From Macrocystis pyrifera (Eukaryota; Sar; Phaeophyceae; Laminariales; Laminariaceae), in the NCBI GenBank assembly GCA_031763025.1, contig JASSKH010000012.1:5427397-5491396 (forward strand): a DNA stretch of 64,000 nt, in the 5' to 3' direction. The notes under the pieces were generated by a model. It was not told where the DNA came from and did no database searches. It was given only the letters and a program-made list of their open reading frames with translations. Within the stretch, counting starts at the first letter, position 1. Each line of letters begins with the position of its first letter. The translations under genes and the position numbers were made by a program. Positions 36,001-45,103 of the stretch are shown here, piece by piece.

Positions 36001-39000
36001 GTGAACATTTAGGTTTTTGTGTGTACCGTAGGTCCTGTTTACTATGGGCGGCCGTAATAGTCCAAACCCACGTCAGACCGAAAAAAAAGCACGTATCCCC
36101 CTAATGTGTCCACACATCTATTTGGTTCTCTGATTGTTGTGCGTGGTGGGTTGTGGACGTGACGTTTGTTTGTGCCCGTTTCGTGTGTTGGTACAGTTTT
36201 GGTCGTGGGCTTGACTACCGTGTAACACTATCACGCGGGTGACGAGAAAACACGCCTCCTCGAACTATTACGGAGGTCCATAGTTAATAGGACCTATGGT
36301 ATACATAAAAACCTATACATTTACCTATTTTTACTAACAATGTTTGGTCCTATTTACTATGGTCCCCCGTAATAGATTCCCGAGACGATTTCGTCAGCAA
36401 CAGAGAGAGAGAGAGCAAACGCCCTCCCTCCCTCCCTCCCTTTGCCCCTCCTGTTCCTCCAAACGATGTCGCCCACGCGGTATCCCCCGCCCCCATCCAT
36501 CCCCCATCCCCGCTTCGCCGAGGACGCCAACTCTGAAACCCTACCCCACCACCCGCTCCCACAGGAAAAGCTGGAAGAATTTATAGGCGCGGCTAACTCG
36601 GGTGACAACTGCCATCTAGTCACCATTCCTGCAGGGGTCCTGCCCTCCGATGTGCTGATATCCTCGCCCATCGTGAGCGGCGAGGGTGGTGGTGGTGGCG
36701 GCGGGGGCGGAGGGGGGCTTGCAGCCGCCGGGGGTGGTGAATTTGGCGGGGTTGCGGACTTCGGAGGTGAGGGGATTTTGAGGATATTGGATGGCGTTTT
36801 TTTTTACAATTGAGTGTGTGGAAGGGGGCAAGGGCGGGAGGGGGGGCGGGGGGGTGTTTTCATGCATTGGGAGGGGGAGGGGGCGAGGAGAGGATGAGGG
36901 ATTGGTACGGTACTCGTATTGCGTGAAGGCGGCAATACTGAAAACGCTAACATCGTTATATCGTTGGCTATCGTACTATTGTTACTTGGTAACGTAGTTT
37001 GGTGTTGATTGTTGTCATGTTCACGCCTCTTTACATTTTTTTTTTTTGTCGTCTCTTTTCACCCTGAGTCGTGCGTCACCAAATTCGACGCTTCAACTCC
37101 TGTACTACGGCGTCGGGTGTCGAAAAAAACGCTTGAGCCACCACCTACGTCACAATACGTACAGCAAACAGCATGCGTTTTCTTTGCGCGTGTGTGTTAT
37201 ATTTCCACTCCGGAATTTGTTTACCACATCTCGCACAGATGAGACAGATCACGATACGTTTGATCTACCTGATCTATCTATCTACAGATAGATCGTCTAC
37301 AGATGCAGATCCTACCTTGCCGCTATGAGATTTTGTGCATTGCAGAATCTGTGCGTAATGCAAATCCGACCCAGGAAGCATCTCCTACGAGCTCATGCAG
37401 TATATTTATGCTGCATATACAATATTGAGGGTGCCTCCGTCAGTGGGATCGGCCTTGTCTTCGTCTTGGACGGGGTTGGCCGAGGCCTTGACGTGCACGT
37501 TTTCTTTCGTGAGATGTGGCAAGGAGGTGCCTCCACAAGCCCCCCTCGCGTCTCGCAAGGAGAGAGCTCGTAGAAATTGTGAGAGCGGGGGGCCTTCTCC
37601 GAAGGACCCTTTTCTCCCTGGCGCGTTCGGACTTGGTAGCCCGAACGTCAACCATTATGAAGGTCCATCAGTGATGGCGGGTCTCATATAACGGGCGTTG
37701 GTTGACGTATCTTCATGGTTGGCATTTGTGATTGGAGATTGACGGTATCTACGTACCCTGTCCTCCACAATATATATGAATATATATATTTATACATTAC
37801 CACTCTATCCCTAAATATAAGGATGTTTTTTTGCACTAATGTTCAAACTAAGCGTTTATTATATTTTTGGACAAGAGTGGTGTACGGTTTTCCACCCGGC
37901 AACATGAGGCTTATAGATCACGCGTGATCAGGAACACACGTCAGCCCTGCAAGGTCTGGATGATGAAGTTCGGACTACAGTAGATCAAGTGTGTCTGAGG
38001 TGTGAATTATCTGTGGAAAATCTGTGTGAGCCGTGAACTGTTGTTGGGAGTCTGTCTTGTGATCACGGGGGGGGGAAGCATAGTGGTCTGAAAGAACCCC
38101 ACGATGGACCAAAAATGCCAGGTGTTCCCGTTGCTGGTGGGCACACCACGCTTGGTTCTGACTGTGATTATTGCGAGGTGCTCGTATGTTCCGCCTCGGA
38201 AATAGCGCTTGGATTGTGGCGAGGATGATTGAATGTGAAAACAGGAACAGGGTTACGCCCGAAAAATACATATGTATATATCCCGATCCCGATGACCCAC
38301 TCCCTATTTGCGAGACCCAGACAGGGGGGGGAGTACTACTCTTTGTTGCTTGCTTAGTCATTTGACCATTGACCACGCATCCCTTTCGAGACGGAGATAG
38401 GGGGGTGGGGGGGGGGGGGGGGGGGGGGTACACTAGAACCACGTGAAAAAATGAAAATGAAGGGGAAAAAAAGACTTGATTTCAGTCATTTCGTCCAGAC
38501 ATCCCACCGCTAACTACTCGTGTTTTTTTTTTTTTTTCGCTTTCTTTTCTTTACCTTTTTTCGAGTGTAGTGGGTCGTTTTTTTCTCCTTTTTTTTTTCT
38601 GTCGAGCACCCCTGAGTACCCTACGCACCGTGTTTGGTTCTGATTACCGTGAGAACAACAATACAACTACCCCTTACCCTCCTTATTTCCCTGACCCCAA
38701 ACCGCGCGCAAAACGGGCCAGAAACGCGGGTGCTGCGCCGCTTTCGTTTGGTTTGGTTTCGTGTTGTTTTGTTTTTTTTTTCTTGGCTTGTTCAATATTC
38801 CGAAACTGCCGACCGCCACGACTGTTTACTCTTGTTGACACTACAGCGGTGCACGTAATAAAATAGCTTAGCGGTAAGAAAACCAAAAAAAAAAAAAAAT
38901 ACTTGGGGGAAAGAAATGCTGCCGATTGCTCCGTTAGTACTGCTGCTGTGTCCATATATCGCGTCTGTTTGTGTGTGTGCGTGCGTGACAGGTGTGGACC

Positions 39001-39843
39001 CCAGCATGGACCCCGAGCTGGCCATGGCCTTGAGGGTGTCCATGGAAGAGGAGCGGGCGAGGCAGGAAGCGGCTTCCAAGGCGACGGCCGACCAAGAAGG
39101 AGCGGCGGCGGCGGAGGCGGCGGCCGGGACTGACCCTGCGGCGGCAGCGGCGGAGGCGGTGACTGGTGGTGGGGGGGGGAGGTGAAGAGTGCTGTGGAGG
39201 CGGCGGCGGCGGCAGCAGGGGGGGGGGGGGCGGGGTTGGAGGAGAGCAAGGGTGGGGATGTCGGCGACGCTGGAGGGGTGGAGGACAGGGACGCTATGCA
39301 GGTGAGGGAAACGCCCTTGTAGGGGTGGTGGGTTACCCGACACGTGAACTTCGAAGAACGTTCGTTCCCGTAACCCGACCTACGTTTCTGCGCGCTATAG
39401 TTCCTAAAACAAAATAGCACGTATACAAGTAAAAAAACACCTGGTACTAGGCATGCGAGTAGAAATTACCAGGTGCCAGGGTACCAGGTATCGTATGTGC
39501 TGACCGGCCAGGAAGCATTGAGCCGAAAAGTGGTATAATAATTCTTCCGCACCACTTCATACCACTTATGTTTACGCCCAGCGTGGTAGTGGTGATGGCG
39601 CTGGTGCTGTTACAGTAGTGGGAGTTGTAGTGGGATAATAACGCTGGATGTATCGGCTGTGGGGATGAGATGGTGTTGGTTGAGGTAATGGTAGTGGTAG
39701 CGTCGACGGTAATTATGATGGTAGACGGTGGTGGTATTGACCGCGGTGATGGCAATGGTATCGGTAGAGGTAATATGGTGAAAGTAACTGCACGGTAATT
39801 GTGGTTGCAGTGGTAATTGGATGGTAATGTGGCGGTTTTAGTC

Positions 39844-39892
<49 letters not shown>

Positions 39893-41129
39893 ATTATATT
39901 GGTAGAGGTAACGGTAACGAGAACGGTTAGCGGTAAATTGTGATGGTAGCGGTATTGGTAGTGGCAGCTGTAGTGGAAACGGTAACGGAAAATGCGATGG
40001 TAGCGGCGGTAATGGCGGTGGTAGCGGTAACGATGGCGGTAATCGTGATGGTAATCGTGGTTGTAGCGGTAATTGTACGTAGTGGTAGCTGTGGGGGTTA
40101 TGGCAACGATATTGGTGAACGGCAATTATTAAGGTAGCGGTGGTGCGAGATGCCAGCGGTAACGGGAGCGGTGACGGTACTGGTAAGGATATCGGTAATT
40201 GCGATGGCAGGGGTACCGTAGCGGTAATTGTGATGACAGCGGTAACACAGCGGTAACAGCAGCGGTAGCGGTAACGACCCTTGTGTTGTGCGCCAGGAAT
40301 CATTGTTTGGTTCCCTTGCGCCACCGAGTGCAGTTCGCTTTTGGGCCCGAGGGGAGGGGGGAGGCAAAGAGTACCAGGTGCAAATCAGGTTTTGAAGCTT
40401 TCATCACGTCATGACAATCGAAAATCGTTTCCTGTTGTTCTTATCCGTACGAGTGTCACGGGCGTGAAGCTGTACTCCGATTTTCTGTGACATTGACGAG
40501 GAATGATTCTGGTCCCGGCGCCCCCCCTGCCCGCCTGCCCCTTAAATTTTTGTTTATCTTATCTCTGTCTGCCCCTCTCTCTCTCCATTTTCCACATTTT
40601 CCATCGGATGACGTGGTTACGCCTGCAGGTGGACGATGGTGACGAGAGCGACCTCCTCAAGCAGGCTCTCGCCATGTCCATGACAGATGGGGAGGAGTTC
40701 GAGAACATGCGGGTGAGCCAAACACCCCTCACCCCCATCCCCGTTCCTACCCCCCCCCCCACCCCCATCCCTCTACCCACCTCTAGACTCCCAACCCAAC
40801 CCAACCCCAACCCAGCCCTAACCCAACCCTAGACCCGACCCTGACCCCAACCCCACACCCTCCTCCACCCTTGCCCCACCTCCACCCTCACCCTCCCTCT
40901 CCACCCACCGAAGTCTCCTCCGGTGATGTAATTTTGTTTTATTATGTAGCAGGTACCTGGTATGTAATTGGTATATATGAAGTATATATAAAGTATGTAT
41001 TCCGAAGTATATTATACCCGTATGCTACAGGTGCGAAAATTGTAAATGCATAGTTGGGCGAGTCCTTCACGCGACATGGAAGTGCTCACTGACCCCGAAA
41101 GCACGTAATCGTACTGGATCGAGAAGGGG

Positions 41130-41210
<81 letters not shown>

Positions 41211-41216
41211 ATAATA

Positions 41217-41255
<39 letters not shown>

Positions 41256-41466
41256 GGGGGTGGGGTGCATTATCATGCATGGCCGTAGTCGTGTGACCAT
41301 AGACCCTCGGGATCGGGAAGGGGCGGGGGGGACTTGAGAGACCCCTCTCCGGATCTGAGTTAATGACGATGGAAAGACAACAAGCAAGCAGGCGAACCAC
41401 TCAAGGCATCCTTCAATCATACAGGGACGCCTAAAATGAAGTAGCATGTCTTCACCCTTGAGGTCC

Positions 41467-41531
<65 letters not shown>

Positions 41532-42649
41532 TGCTCCGCGCGTGACGAACGTCCATCCATCCATCCATCCATCCATCCACCCATCCATCCATCCACCCAT
41601 CCACCCACCCACCCACCCATCCATCAACCCACTCACCCATCCATCCTCTACTTTGTCCCCAGATCGCTTTGGAGATGAGCATGGCACAAGACACTCCGGC
41701 GCCAGCAGCAGCAGCGCCAGCAGCAGCGCAACCCCCCACCCCGTCACCCCCTCCCGCCTCCGCCGACACGGCTGCAAACCCCCCTCCAGCCCCGGCCGCC
41801 GCGGGAGCGGCCGCAGCCGCGGGGGCGGACGGAGGGGCGGGAGAATTCTTCGACCCCTCGTTTGTACAGTCCCTGTTGGGTCAGGTGAGCGAGAGCTGGT
41901 GGTTGGTGGTGGTGGGAGGGGGAGTAGGGGGGGGGTGCTCACGTGTTGCTTGCCATGGTCATTTGACCATTGACCACACATCCGTTTCGAGACGGAGCTT
42001 GCGTTATAGTCTTTGGAGCATTGCTTGCGGTGGTTTGGGGGAGGGGCGGGGGGGGGGGGGGGGGCGGCCGGGTGTGGTTTTGGGGGGGGGGGGGGGGGGG
42101 GGGGGAGTGGGTAGCGTTGGTGGCGTTGGTGGCTGTAGTGGTGGTGTTTGTTGTTGGTTTTGTTGGCGTTACTGCTTGTTGTCGTTAAAAGCGGTGAGGG
42201 GGGGGGGGGGAGGAGGAGGGGGGGATGTGGGGTTCGCGCGATGTGCGTGCGCGTATCGTGTCTCCTTTTTATTTGCGTAGTTCGTTTGATGCGTTTTGTT
42301 ATGTTGTCCCTCGATTTGACGTGTCCTTCCATCCTGCCCTGACCCCGCCCCCCACTAATCGATCGTGGTGCAACCCATCCGGGGAAACATATATCCCGCC
42401 GCAATTTATGTAGATTGATACCTTATCAGTTCCAAAAATAATACAATCAGGGCATGGTCTCAGCAGATCCGACCTCCCCCCCCCCCCCCCCCCCCCCCCC
42501 CCTCTCCCTCCATATTATCGTTTTTTCTCTGACAGATTCCACACTTGGACCCGAACGACCCGCGCATTCAAGCGGCGGTGGATCAAGTGGGGGCGGCAAA
42601 AAAGGACGAGAAAGACGAGAAAGAGGGGGAGGACCAGTCCAAAAAATAG
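26745..42649 (+). CDS. RPN10: 26S proteasome regulatory subunit RPN10/PSMD4 (complete, spliced)
   Basis: Ten exons: 26745-26770, 29628-29745, 30482-30622, 32966-33045, 34729-34818, 36565-36766, 38992-39301, 40629-40712, 41663-41884, 42536-42649; about 462 residues after two one-base corrections (human PSMD4: 377). N-terminal VWA domain starts MPLESTMI and [17 protein letters not shown]. Three ubiquitin-interacting motifs follow: [30 protein letters not shown] and [17 protein letters not shown]-terminal [24 protein letters not shown] block and a Lys/Glu tail end it. Known role: ubiquitin receptor of the 19S particle, bridging lid and base. Start chosen because the 26-nt first exon gives the conserved N-terminus in phase and lies in GCCACCATGC. 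The linkers are unusually rich in Ala and Gly. Confidence 0.96.
29317..29399. mobile_element. Foldback element TF2
   Basis: TACCAATCTGTCCGGTAATA at the left, CCCGGCCAGAGTGGTA at the right, 83 bp, inside RPN10 intron 1. Confidence 0.75.
29628..29745 (+). CDS. RPN10: RPN10 exon 2 (VWA start)
   Basis: Acceptor CCGAAG (purine-rich at -3 but phase-correct), donor GTGAGT at 29746. Encodes [19 protein letters not shown], then [20 protein letters not shown]. Confidence 0.95.
29757..30170 (+). repeat. Direct duplication beside an RPN10 5' splice site
   Basis: 29757-29930 and 29996-30165 share GTAGTCGATGTCGG / CTAGTCGATGTCGG, GTCGATGTAGGATTCGTTTC / CATCGGTGTAGGAGTCGTTTC, GGGCATGCCTTGGCTGG and GAAATACCTGTATC / GAAATATCTGTATC. 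The first copy starts about 10 nt into the intron after exon 2. Confidence 0.78.
29905..30480 (+). repeat. (CATAT/CATAC)n satellite-like repeat
   Basis: Degenerate CATATCATAT and CATACCATAC pentamers, interrupted by the duplicated segment, filling the rest of the intron up to the exon 3 acceptor. Confidence 0.92.
30482..30622 (+). CDS. RPN10: RPN10 exon 3
   Basis: Acceptor GCATCTCAG, donor GTGTGT at 30623, 47 codons, phase 0-0. Encodes [20 protein letters not shown] and [20 protein letters not shown], the VG..T......L.SPT.D.GKILS.LH core of the VWA domain. Confidence 0.96.
30792..30903. mobile_element. Foldback element TF1
   Basis: TATTACGGGGGTCCATAGTC to TTTACTAGGGTCCCCCGTAA. Confidence 0.9.
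31356..31465. mobile_element. Foldback element TF1
   Basis: TATTACGGGGGTCCATAGTT to GTTAACTATAGACTCCCGTA. Confidence 0.9.
31893..31979. mobile_element. Foldback element TF2
   Basis: Left CACCGCTCTGGACGGAAATA and AAAGACCGTT; right AAACGGTCCTTATATTGCCG and TCTAGAGTGGTA. Confidence 0.75.
32660..32875 (+). repeat. (CCCTA)n degenerate pentamer repeat
   Basis: CCCTACCCTACCCTACCC with variants in an RPN10 intron. Not telomeric: the unit is 5 bp (CCTAC) and the tract is internal. Confidence 0.92.
32966..33045 (+). CDS. RPN10: RPN10 exon 4 (one-base slip in a C run)
   Basis: Acceptor CTACCTAAG, donor GTGCGC at 33046. Encodes [20 protein letters not shown]. As written the end reads SPLLAMR and is out of phase with exon 5. 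One extra C in the run 33027-33032 gives SSPPIGDE and phase 0, aligning with VGSP..DE of other RPN10s. I infer a homopolymer error. A 43-nt C tract follows the donor. Confidence 0.9.
33051..33093 (+). repeat. Poly(C) tract next to an RPN10 5' splice site
   Basis: 43 C starting five bases after the exon 4 donor GT. No CT element terminus next to it. Confidence 0.92.
33474..33690. mobile_element. Inverted-repeat element TF3
   Basis: Left AGTGGTCTCTCTACGGTGCCG, right CCGGCACTATAGAGGGACC then ACCACTACTGCTGTA, giving inverted ends of about 30 bp. Interior has GGAATAAGTCGCTTGGCAC and GGAAGTGTGCGGAGTAATTAG, shared with 42811 and 62774. Confidence 0.82.
33940..34101 (+). repeat. TGTCAAG interspersed repeat
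   Basis: ACATGTCAAGCAAGACC, CCTAGTGGTTTGGTGTC and AAAAGTGCTGTCTC; third copy of the family at 5827. Confidence 0.78.
34465..34728 (+). repeat. Poly(C) and tandem units leading to an RPN10 3' splice site
   Basis: C run (34465-34490), then about four 65-70-bp units of the type CCGAAAATCCCAATACTTTT, GGAAATCCCTCT. The last (CCGAATTTTCGGGCGTTCAG) is the acceptor of exon 5. Confidence 0.72.
34729..34818 (+). CDS. RPN10: RPN10 exon 5
   Basis: Acceptor GGCGTTCAG, donor GTGCGG at 34819, 30 codons, phase 0-0. Encodes [20 protein letters not shown] and [10 protein letters not shown], the KLAK.LKK..V..DI..FGE block. Confidence 0.95.
34879..34985. mobile_element. Foldback element TF1
   Basis: TACTACGGGGGACCATAGTA to TTTACTATGGTCCTGCGTA, 60 bp after RPN10 exon 5. 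Confidence 0.86.
35085..35850 (+). repeat. 21-bp minisatellite inside TF3
   Basis: Units such as TATAGCGGGCACCGGCATTA at 35093-35195 and 35537-35850, split by the A-SINE. The unit seems to derive from the ATAGTGCCGG motif of the TF3 arms. Confidence 0.85.
35195..35536 (+). mobile_element. A-SINE (tRNA head, poly(A) tail)
   Basis: Head GTCCCCGGTGGCTTGGTAGG with box-A-like GTGGCTTGGTAGGCGG and box-B GAGTTCGAGTCTCACC; body GACTTTTTCTTGCATAAAAT, GAAAATCGACGAGCAGTGGG, GACCACGGCTTGTCCAGAAG; tail of 26 A. Nearly identical over its length to 59454-59791, so recently active. Confidence 0.92.
35951..36059. mobile_element. Foldback element TF1
   Basis: TAGTACGGAAGACCACAGTA to TTTACTATGGGCGGCCGTAA. Confidence 0.85.
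36266..36374. mobile_element. Foldback element TF1
   Basis: TATTACGGAGGTCCATAGTT to TTTACTATGGTCCCCCGTAA. Follows a TF4 end fragment (36210-36250, TACCGTGTAACACTATCAC). Confidence 0.88.
36565..36766 (+). CDS. RPN10: RPN10 exon 6 (end of VWA)
   Basis: Acceptor CTCCCACAG, donor GTGAGG at 36767, phase 0 to 1. Encodes [40 protein letters not shown], a poly-Gly stretch and [11 protein letters not shown]. Matches ..HLVT.P.G..L.D.LISSPI..GEGG. Confidence 0.96.
37240..37410 (+). repeat. GATC-rich interspersed repeat
   Basis: Partner of 24090-24235, here inside an RPN10 intron: GATCTATCTATCTACAGATAG, CTTGCCGCTATGAG and GTGCGTAATGCAAATCCG. Confidence 0.6.
37798..37884. mobile_element. Foldback element TF2
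   Basis: TACCACTCTATCCCTAAATA and AAGGATG at the left, TATATTTTTGGACAAGAGTGG at the right. Confidence 0.75.
38323..38429 (-). mobile_element. CT-LINE terminus bracketed by poly(G) on both sides
   Basis: GGGGGGGG, GTACTACTCTTTGTTGC, GCTTAGTCATTTGACC, CGCATCCCTTTCGAGACGG, then about 29 G-rich bases. Only ~65 bp of the element remain (38332-38398). Confidence 0.82.
38992..39301 (+). CDS. RPN10: RPN10 exon 7 (UIM1 and Ala/Gly linker, one-base slip in a G run)
   Basis: Acceptor GCGTGACAG, donor GTGAGG at 39302, phase 1 to 0 after correction. Encodes [20 protein letters not shown] (UIM1) and a long Ala-rich linker. As written a stop follows the 9-G run at 39171-39179. With 10 G the frame continues as [14 protein letters not shown] and [20 protein letters not shown] to the donor, in phase with exon 8. 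I take this as an assembly slip; an early-stop isoform is the alternative. Confidence 0.88.
39570..40290 (+). repeat. (GGTAAT/GGTAGC)n degenerate hexamer repeat with poly(C)
   Basis: GGTAGCGGTAACG and GGTAATGG type units over 700 bp, with an internal 42-nt C run (39847-39888) lacking a CT element end. Confidence 0.9.
40629..40712 (+). CDS. RPN10: RPN10 exon 8 (UIM2)
   Basis: Acceptor CGCCTGCAG, donor GTGAGC at 40713, 28 codons, phase 0-0. Encodes [20 protein letters not shown] and GEEFENMR. The E-x-x-L-x-x-AL-x-x-S core is intact. EEFENMR starts a third UIM completed by exon 9. Confidence 0.95.
40725..40915 (+). repeat. C-rich (CCCAA/CCCTAA)-type repeat
   Basis: CCCAACCCAACCCCAACCC and ACCCCCATCCC units in an RPN10 intron. 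Confidence 0.85.
41116..41331 (-). mobile_element. CT-SINE tail in a G tract, with a 22-bp target duplication
   Basis: The element piece (41266-41309: GCATTATCATGCATGGCCG, GACCATAGACCCTCG) is preceded by ~130 G. The flanks are a near-perfect direct repeat: GGATCGAGAAGGGGCGGGGG at 41116 and GGATCGGGAAGGGGCGGGGG at 41310, one mismatch in 22. The duplicated target itself ends in a G run. Confidence 0.85.
41470..41645 (+). repeat. Poly(C) tract and (CATC)n repeat
   Basis: 62 C, a short spacer CTGCTCCGCGCGTGACG, then CCATCCATCCATCCACCC repeats up to the acceptor of RPN10 exon 9. Confidence 0.93.
41663..41884 (+). CDS. RPN10: RPN10 exon 9 (UIM3 end, Pro/Ala linker)
   Basis: Acceptor TTGTCCCCAG, donor GTGAGC at 41885, 74 codons, phase 0-0. 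Begins [11 protein letters not shown], completing a UIM with exon 8, then an Ala/Pro linker of about 45 residues and [15 protein letters not shown]. Confidence 0.95.
41930..42107 (-). mobile_element. CT-LINE terminus fragment between G runs
   Basis: GGGGGGGGTGCTCACG, TGTTGCTTGCCATGGTC, CACATCCGTTTCGAGACGG, then TTGCGTTATAGTC and further G-rich runs at 42047-42107. Confidence 0.75.
42536..42649 (+). CDS. RPN10: RPN10 exon 10 (C-terminus)
   Basis: Acceptor TCTGACAG, stop TAG at 42647-42649. Encodes [20 protein letters not shown] and [17 protein letters not shown], matching the LPGVDPN...I..A and basic/acidic tail of PSMD4. Confidence 0.95.
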   Translation: MPHLDPNDPRIQAAVDQVGAAKKDEKDEKEGEDQSKK

Positions 42650-42810
42650 GCGCGATTAGTCCGCCCCCCTTTCGAAGAACAGACGTGCGTGGCTTTGTTG
42701 CCTCTCTTGTTTTTTTTTTTTTTTGCTGCGAGCGTACCGAGAACGATATTGAGGCGGCGCGTGGGTGTCGGCGGGTGGAGGACGGGGCGGTCCGCCTGTG
42801 TTTTCGGGCG

Positions 42811-43015
42811 TACGGTAGTAGTGGTTTCTCAATAGTGCCGGCTGCCAGCTGTAGTGCCTGTGGAATAAGTCGCTTGGCACAGATGGCATCAACCAGCGTG
42901 GAAGTGTGCGGAGTAATTAGTGCCGGTTGGTTGCCGCTATATATATATAGTGCCGGTATCGTTATTGGCTGGCGGATATCATATCGGCACTATAGAGGGA
43001 CGGATGGTGCTGTAT
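42811..43015. mobile_element. Inverted-repeat element TF3
   Basis: Left TACGGTAGTAGTGGTTTCTC, AATAGTGCCGG; right ATCGGCACTATAGAGGGACGG..GCTGTA. Interior GGAATAAGTCGCTTGGCAC and GTGCCGGTTGGTTGCCGC nearly identical to 33474. Confidence 0.83.
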
Positions 43016-43767
43016 TGCGAAGGCTGTCGAAAAGGGACTGATTTTTGCGCGGCCTTAAAAAAAAACGATGCATCACTTCTTTCTTCCTTGTTCCGGTTCT
43101 GCTTGGCGTGTGAGTCGTGACCCGAGAGCGCAAGCTTTAGCGCTGTTGAAAGAGAGAGCGCAAGAAATAGTGCGCAGCAAGTGAAAAAAAAAAAACAGCC
43201 CAAGCGAAGAGCACGAGCGCCTTGCTGTTCGCTATTTGGCAACCTTAACCTTCCAGTTCTGAAAAAAAATCGAGCGCTCAAAAACGATCGCACTCCTGTG
43301 CGAAATCAAATCGCTTCATCTCTTTGCGGTATATACCCTGGTATACGTGTAGGTGGGGGTTTCGTCGCGTGCTCGAATCAAGGTGGGAGAGATTTCGCTT
43401 GTGCGACACGCGCGCAGCAACAGAGGTGTGTTGTACACTACGGTACGCTCTCGTCCCGCCGCTTCGTGCTTGTACGTGTACGAGTGGGTGGGACCGCACA
43501 GACGCGTCAACGTTTTGTGGTGGCCGCATCTCGGGTGCTCAAAAGGGGGGTGACAACAGAAAGCGCGCTTGTTTCTTCGTGTTTGCGCAGCCACAACTGA
43601 CTGCTACGGTGTTTTTTTATCATACCACAGTCAGTATTCAGAGCTCATCGATGGACTCCAAAAACATGTACGATCGATCCCCCTTTGACGTTCATGCGCC
43701 ATTTTTTTATAAATATTTTTTCAACATTTTTTTTTTTAATCTTCTTCATGTACACTACCGCTACTAT

Positions 43768-43876
43768 TATTACGGAGGACCGTAGTAAATAGCACCTACG
43801 GTACACACAAAAACCTATATATTTCCCTATTAATACTAACAATATTTGGTCCCATTTACTATGGTCCCCCGTAATA
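43768..43876. mobile_element. Foldback element TF1
   Basis: TATTACGGAGGACCGTAGTA to TTTACTATGGTCCCCCGTAA then TA. Confidence 0.9.
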
Positions 43877-43979
43877 ATAGTACTACAAGTAGAGTAGTAC
43901 GTGTATGGTTACGGGAGAAAATACAGCAGTAACCAGTATTTTTTCCATTACCTTCGCCCCTTCTTTTCTTTGTCCTCCC

Positions 43980-44088
43980 TAATACGGGCGACCATGGTAA
44001 ATAGGACCAAATATTGTTCGTAAAAATAGGGAAATATTCAGGTTTTAGAGTAAACCGTAGGTCCTATTTACCATGGCCCCCCGAAATA
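43980..44088. mobile_element. Foldback element TF1
   Basis: TAATACGGGCGACCATGGTA to TTTACCATGGCCCCCCGAAA. The matching change GGTA / TACC in both arms is compensatory, keeping the hairpin. Confidence 0.87.
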
Positions 44089-44420
44089 GTCGTAATTCAG
44101 ATCCGGGGTCACAAAGCAGGCGTTTTTTTCTCCCTCCCCCTCACTAAGGTTTCTTGCCTTGGGAGGCATTTTTATCGCAAGATTTCAGCCCCCCTTTTTC
44201 CCTCTCGTCGACTCGCATCGAATTGTGTTGGGTTCTGATTGGCCTGCTCCCCCGAAGTTGCTTCCCCCTCACCCCTTACGCTATGATGCTGCAAAAACAA
44301 AGTCAAGCTGTTTTTTGGGCCAGGTACATGATGAAGAAAATGCGTTTTTTTTTTTTTTGTATTAAGCCCTACACGAACATGCTATTAATACAAGTACAGC
44401 AGGAGTTGCGAAAAAAAAAG

Positions 44421-44453
<33 letters not shown>

Positions 44454-44532
44454 ACAAAAAACGAAAAACTAGTGTAATTGGATGGTATTGCTTTTTGGGG
44501 GGGAACGGACTCCTCGTCCCCCCCACCCCCTT

Positions 44533-44670
44533 CATCGTGTAGGGATGCGAGGGTCTATGGTCATACGACTACGGCCATGCGTGACATTGAGTACGCCCCC
44601 CCCCCCCCCACTCGAAAGGGATGCGTGGTCAGTGATCGAACGACTAAGGCAAGCAACAAAATAAGCCCCC
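44533..44670 (+). mobile_element. CT-SINE tail followed by CT-LINE tail, sense
   Basis: CT-SINE terminus 44533-44594 (GTAGGGATGCGAGGGTC to GAGTACG), C run, then CT-LINE terminus 44610-44667 (CGAAAGGGATGCGTGGTC, GACTAAGGCAAGCAAC), C run again. The two tails side by side show their shared ends. Confidence 0.83.
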
Positions 44671-45103
44671 CCCCCCGCCTTTCACCGTCTACAACTTCTC
44701 TTCATTTTGTCCAAAGCCCTGGCAAAACAGACTCCTCCCGCTCCTCCTCCGCCTCGTTACTTGTTTGCTCCTCCTCCTCCTCTCGCTCCTGCACTCTTAC
44801 GTACTTCGTTCGCCCATCTACGCGATCGAAGACTTTAATCCGACAGCCATTTTCCACGACCTTTTTGAGAGCTGCTGATCGACTCCTTCCCACACACACT
44901 CTTCCCCCTCCCCCCCCCTCGCCATACCGACAAACTGGTCGTTTCCCGTGGGTTTCCTAAAGAAGTGTATCGCATTATACCGCACATCAAACACTCGATA
45001 ATAAGTCAACGCGGATTCAAGATGGCCGCAACCATGCGTGAAAAGAACGGGAGGGGGAATAGTTTAGAAATACCAGGTACCGCTATATTTTTAAGAAATA
45101 CAA

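Noticed and set aside
38063..38190. Possible further foldback family (GGTTCTGA arms), also near 32104
   Set aside because: Two weakly similar stretches share GTTCTGA and a GATGGACC block, but arms and ends could not be defined by eye.
41067..42404. 445-residue frame on the - strand
   Set aside because: Antisense to RPN10 exon 9 and dominated by homopolymers and CATC repeats.
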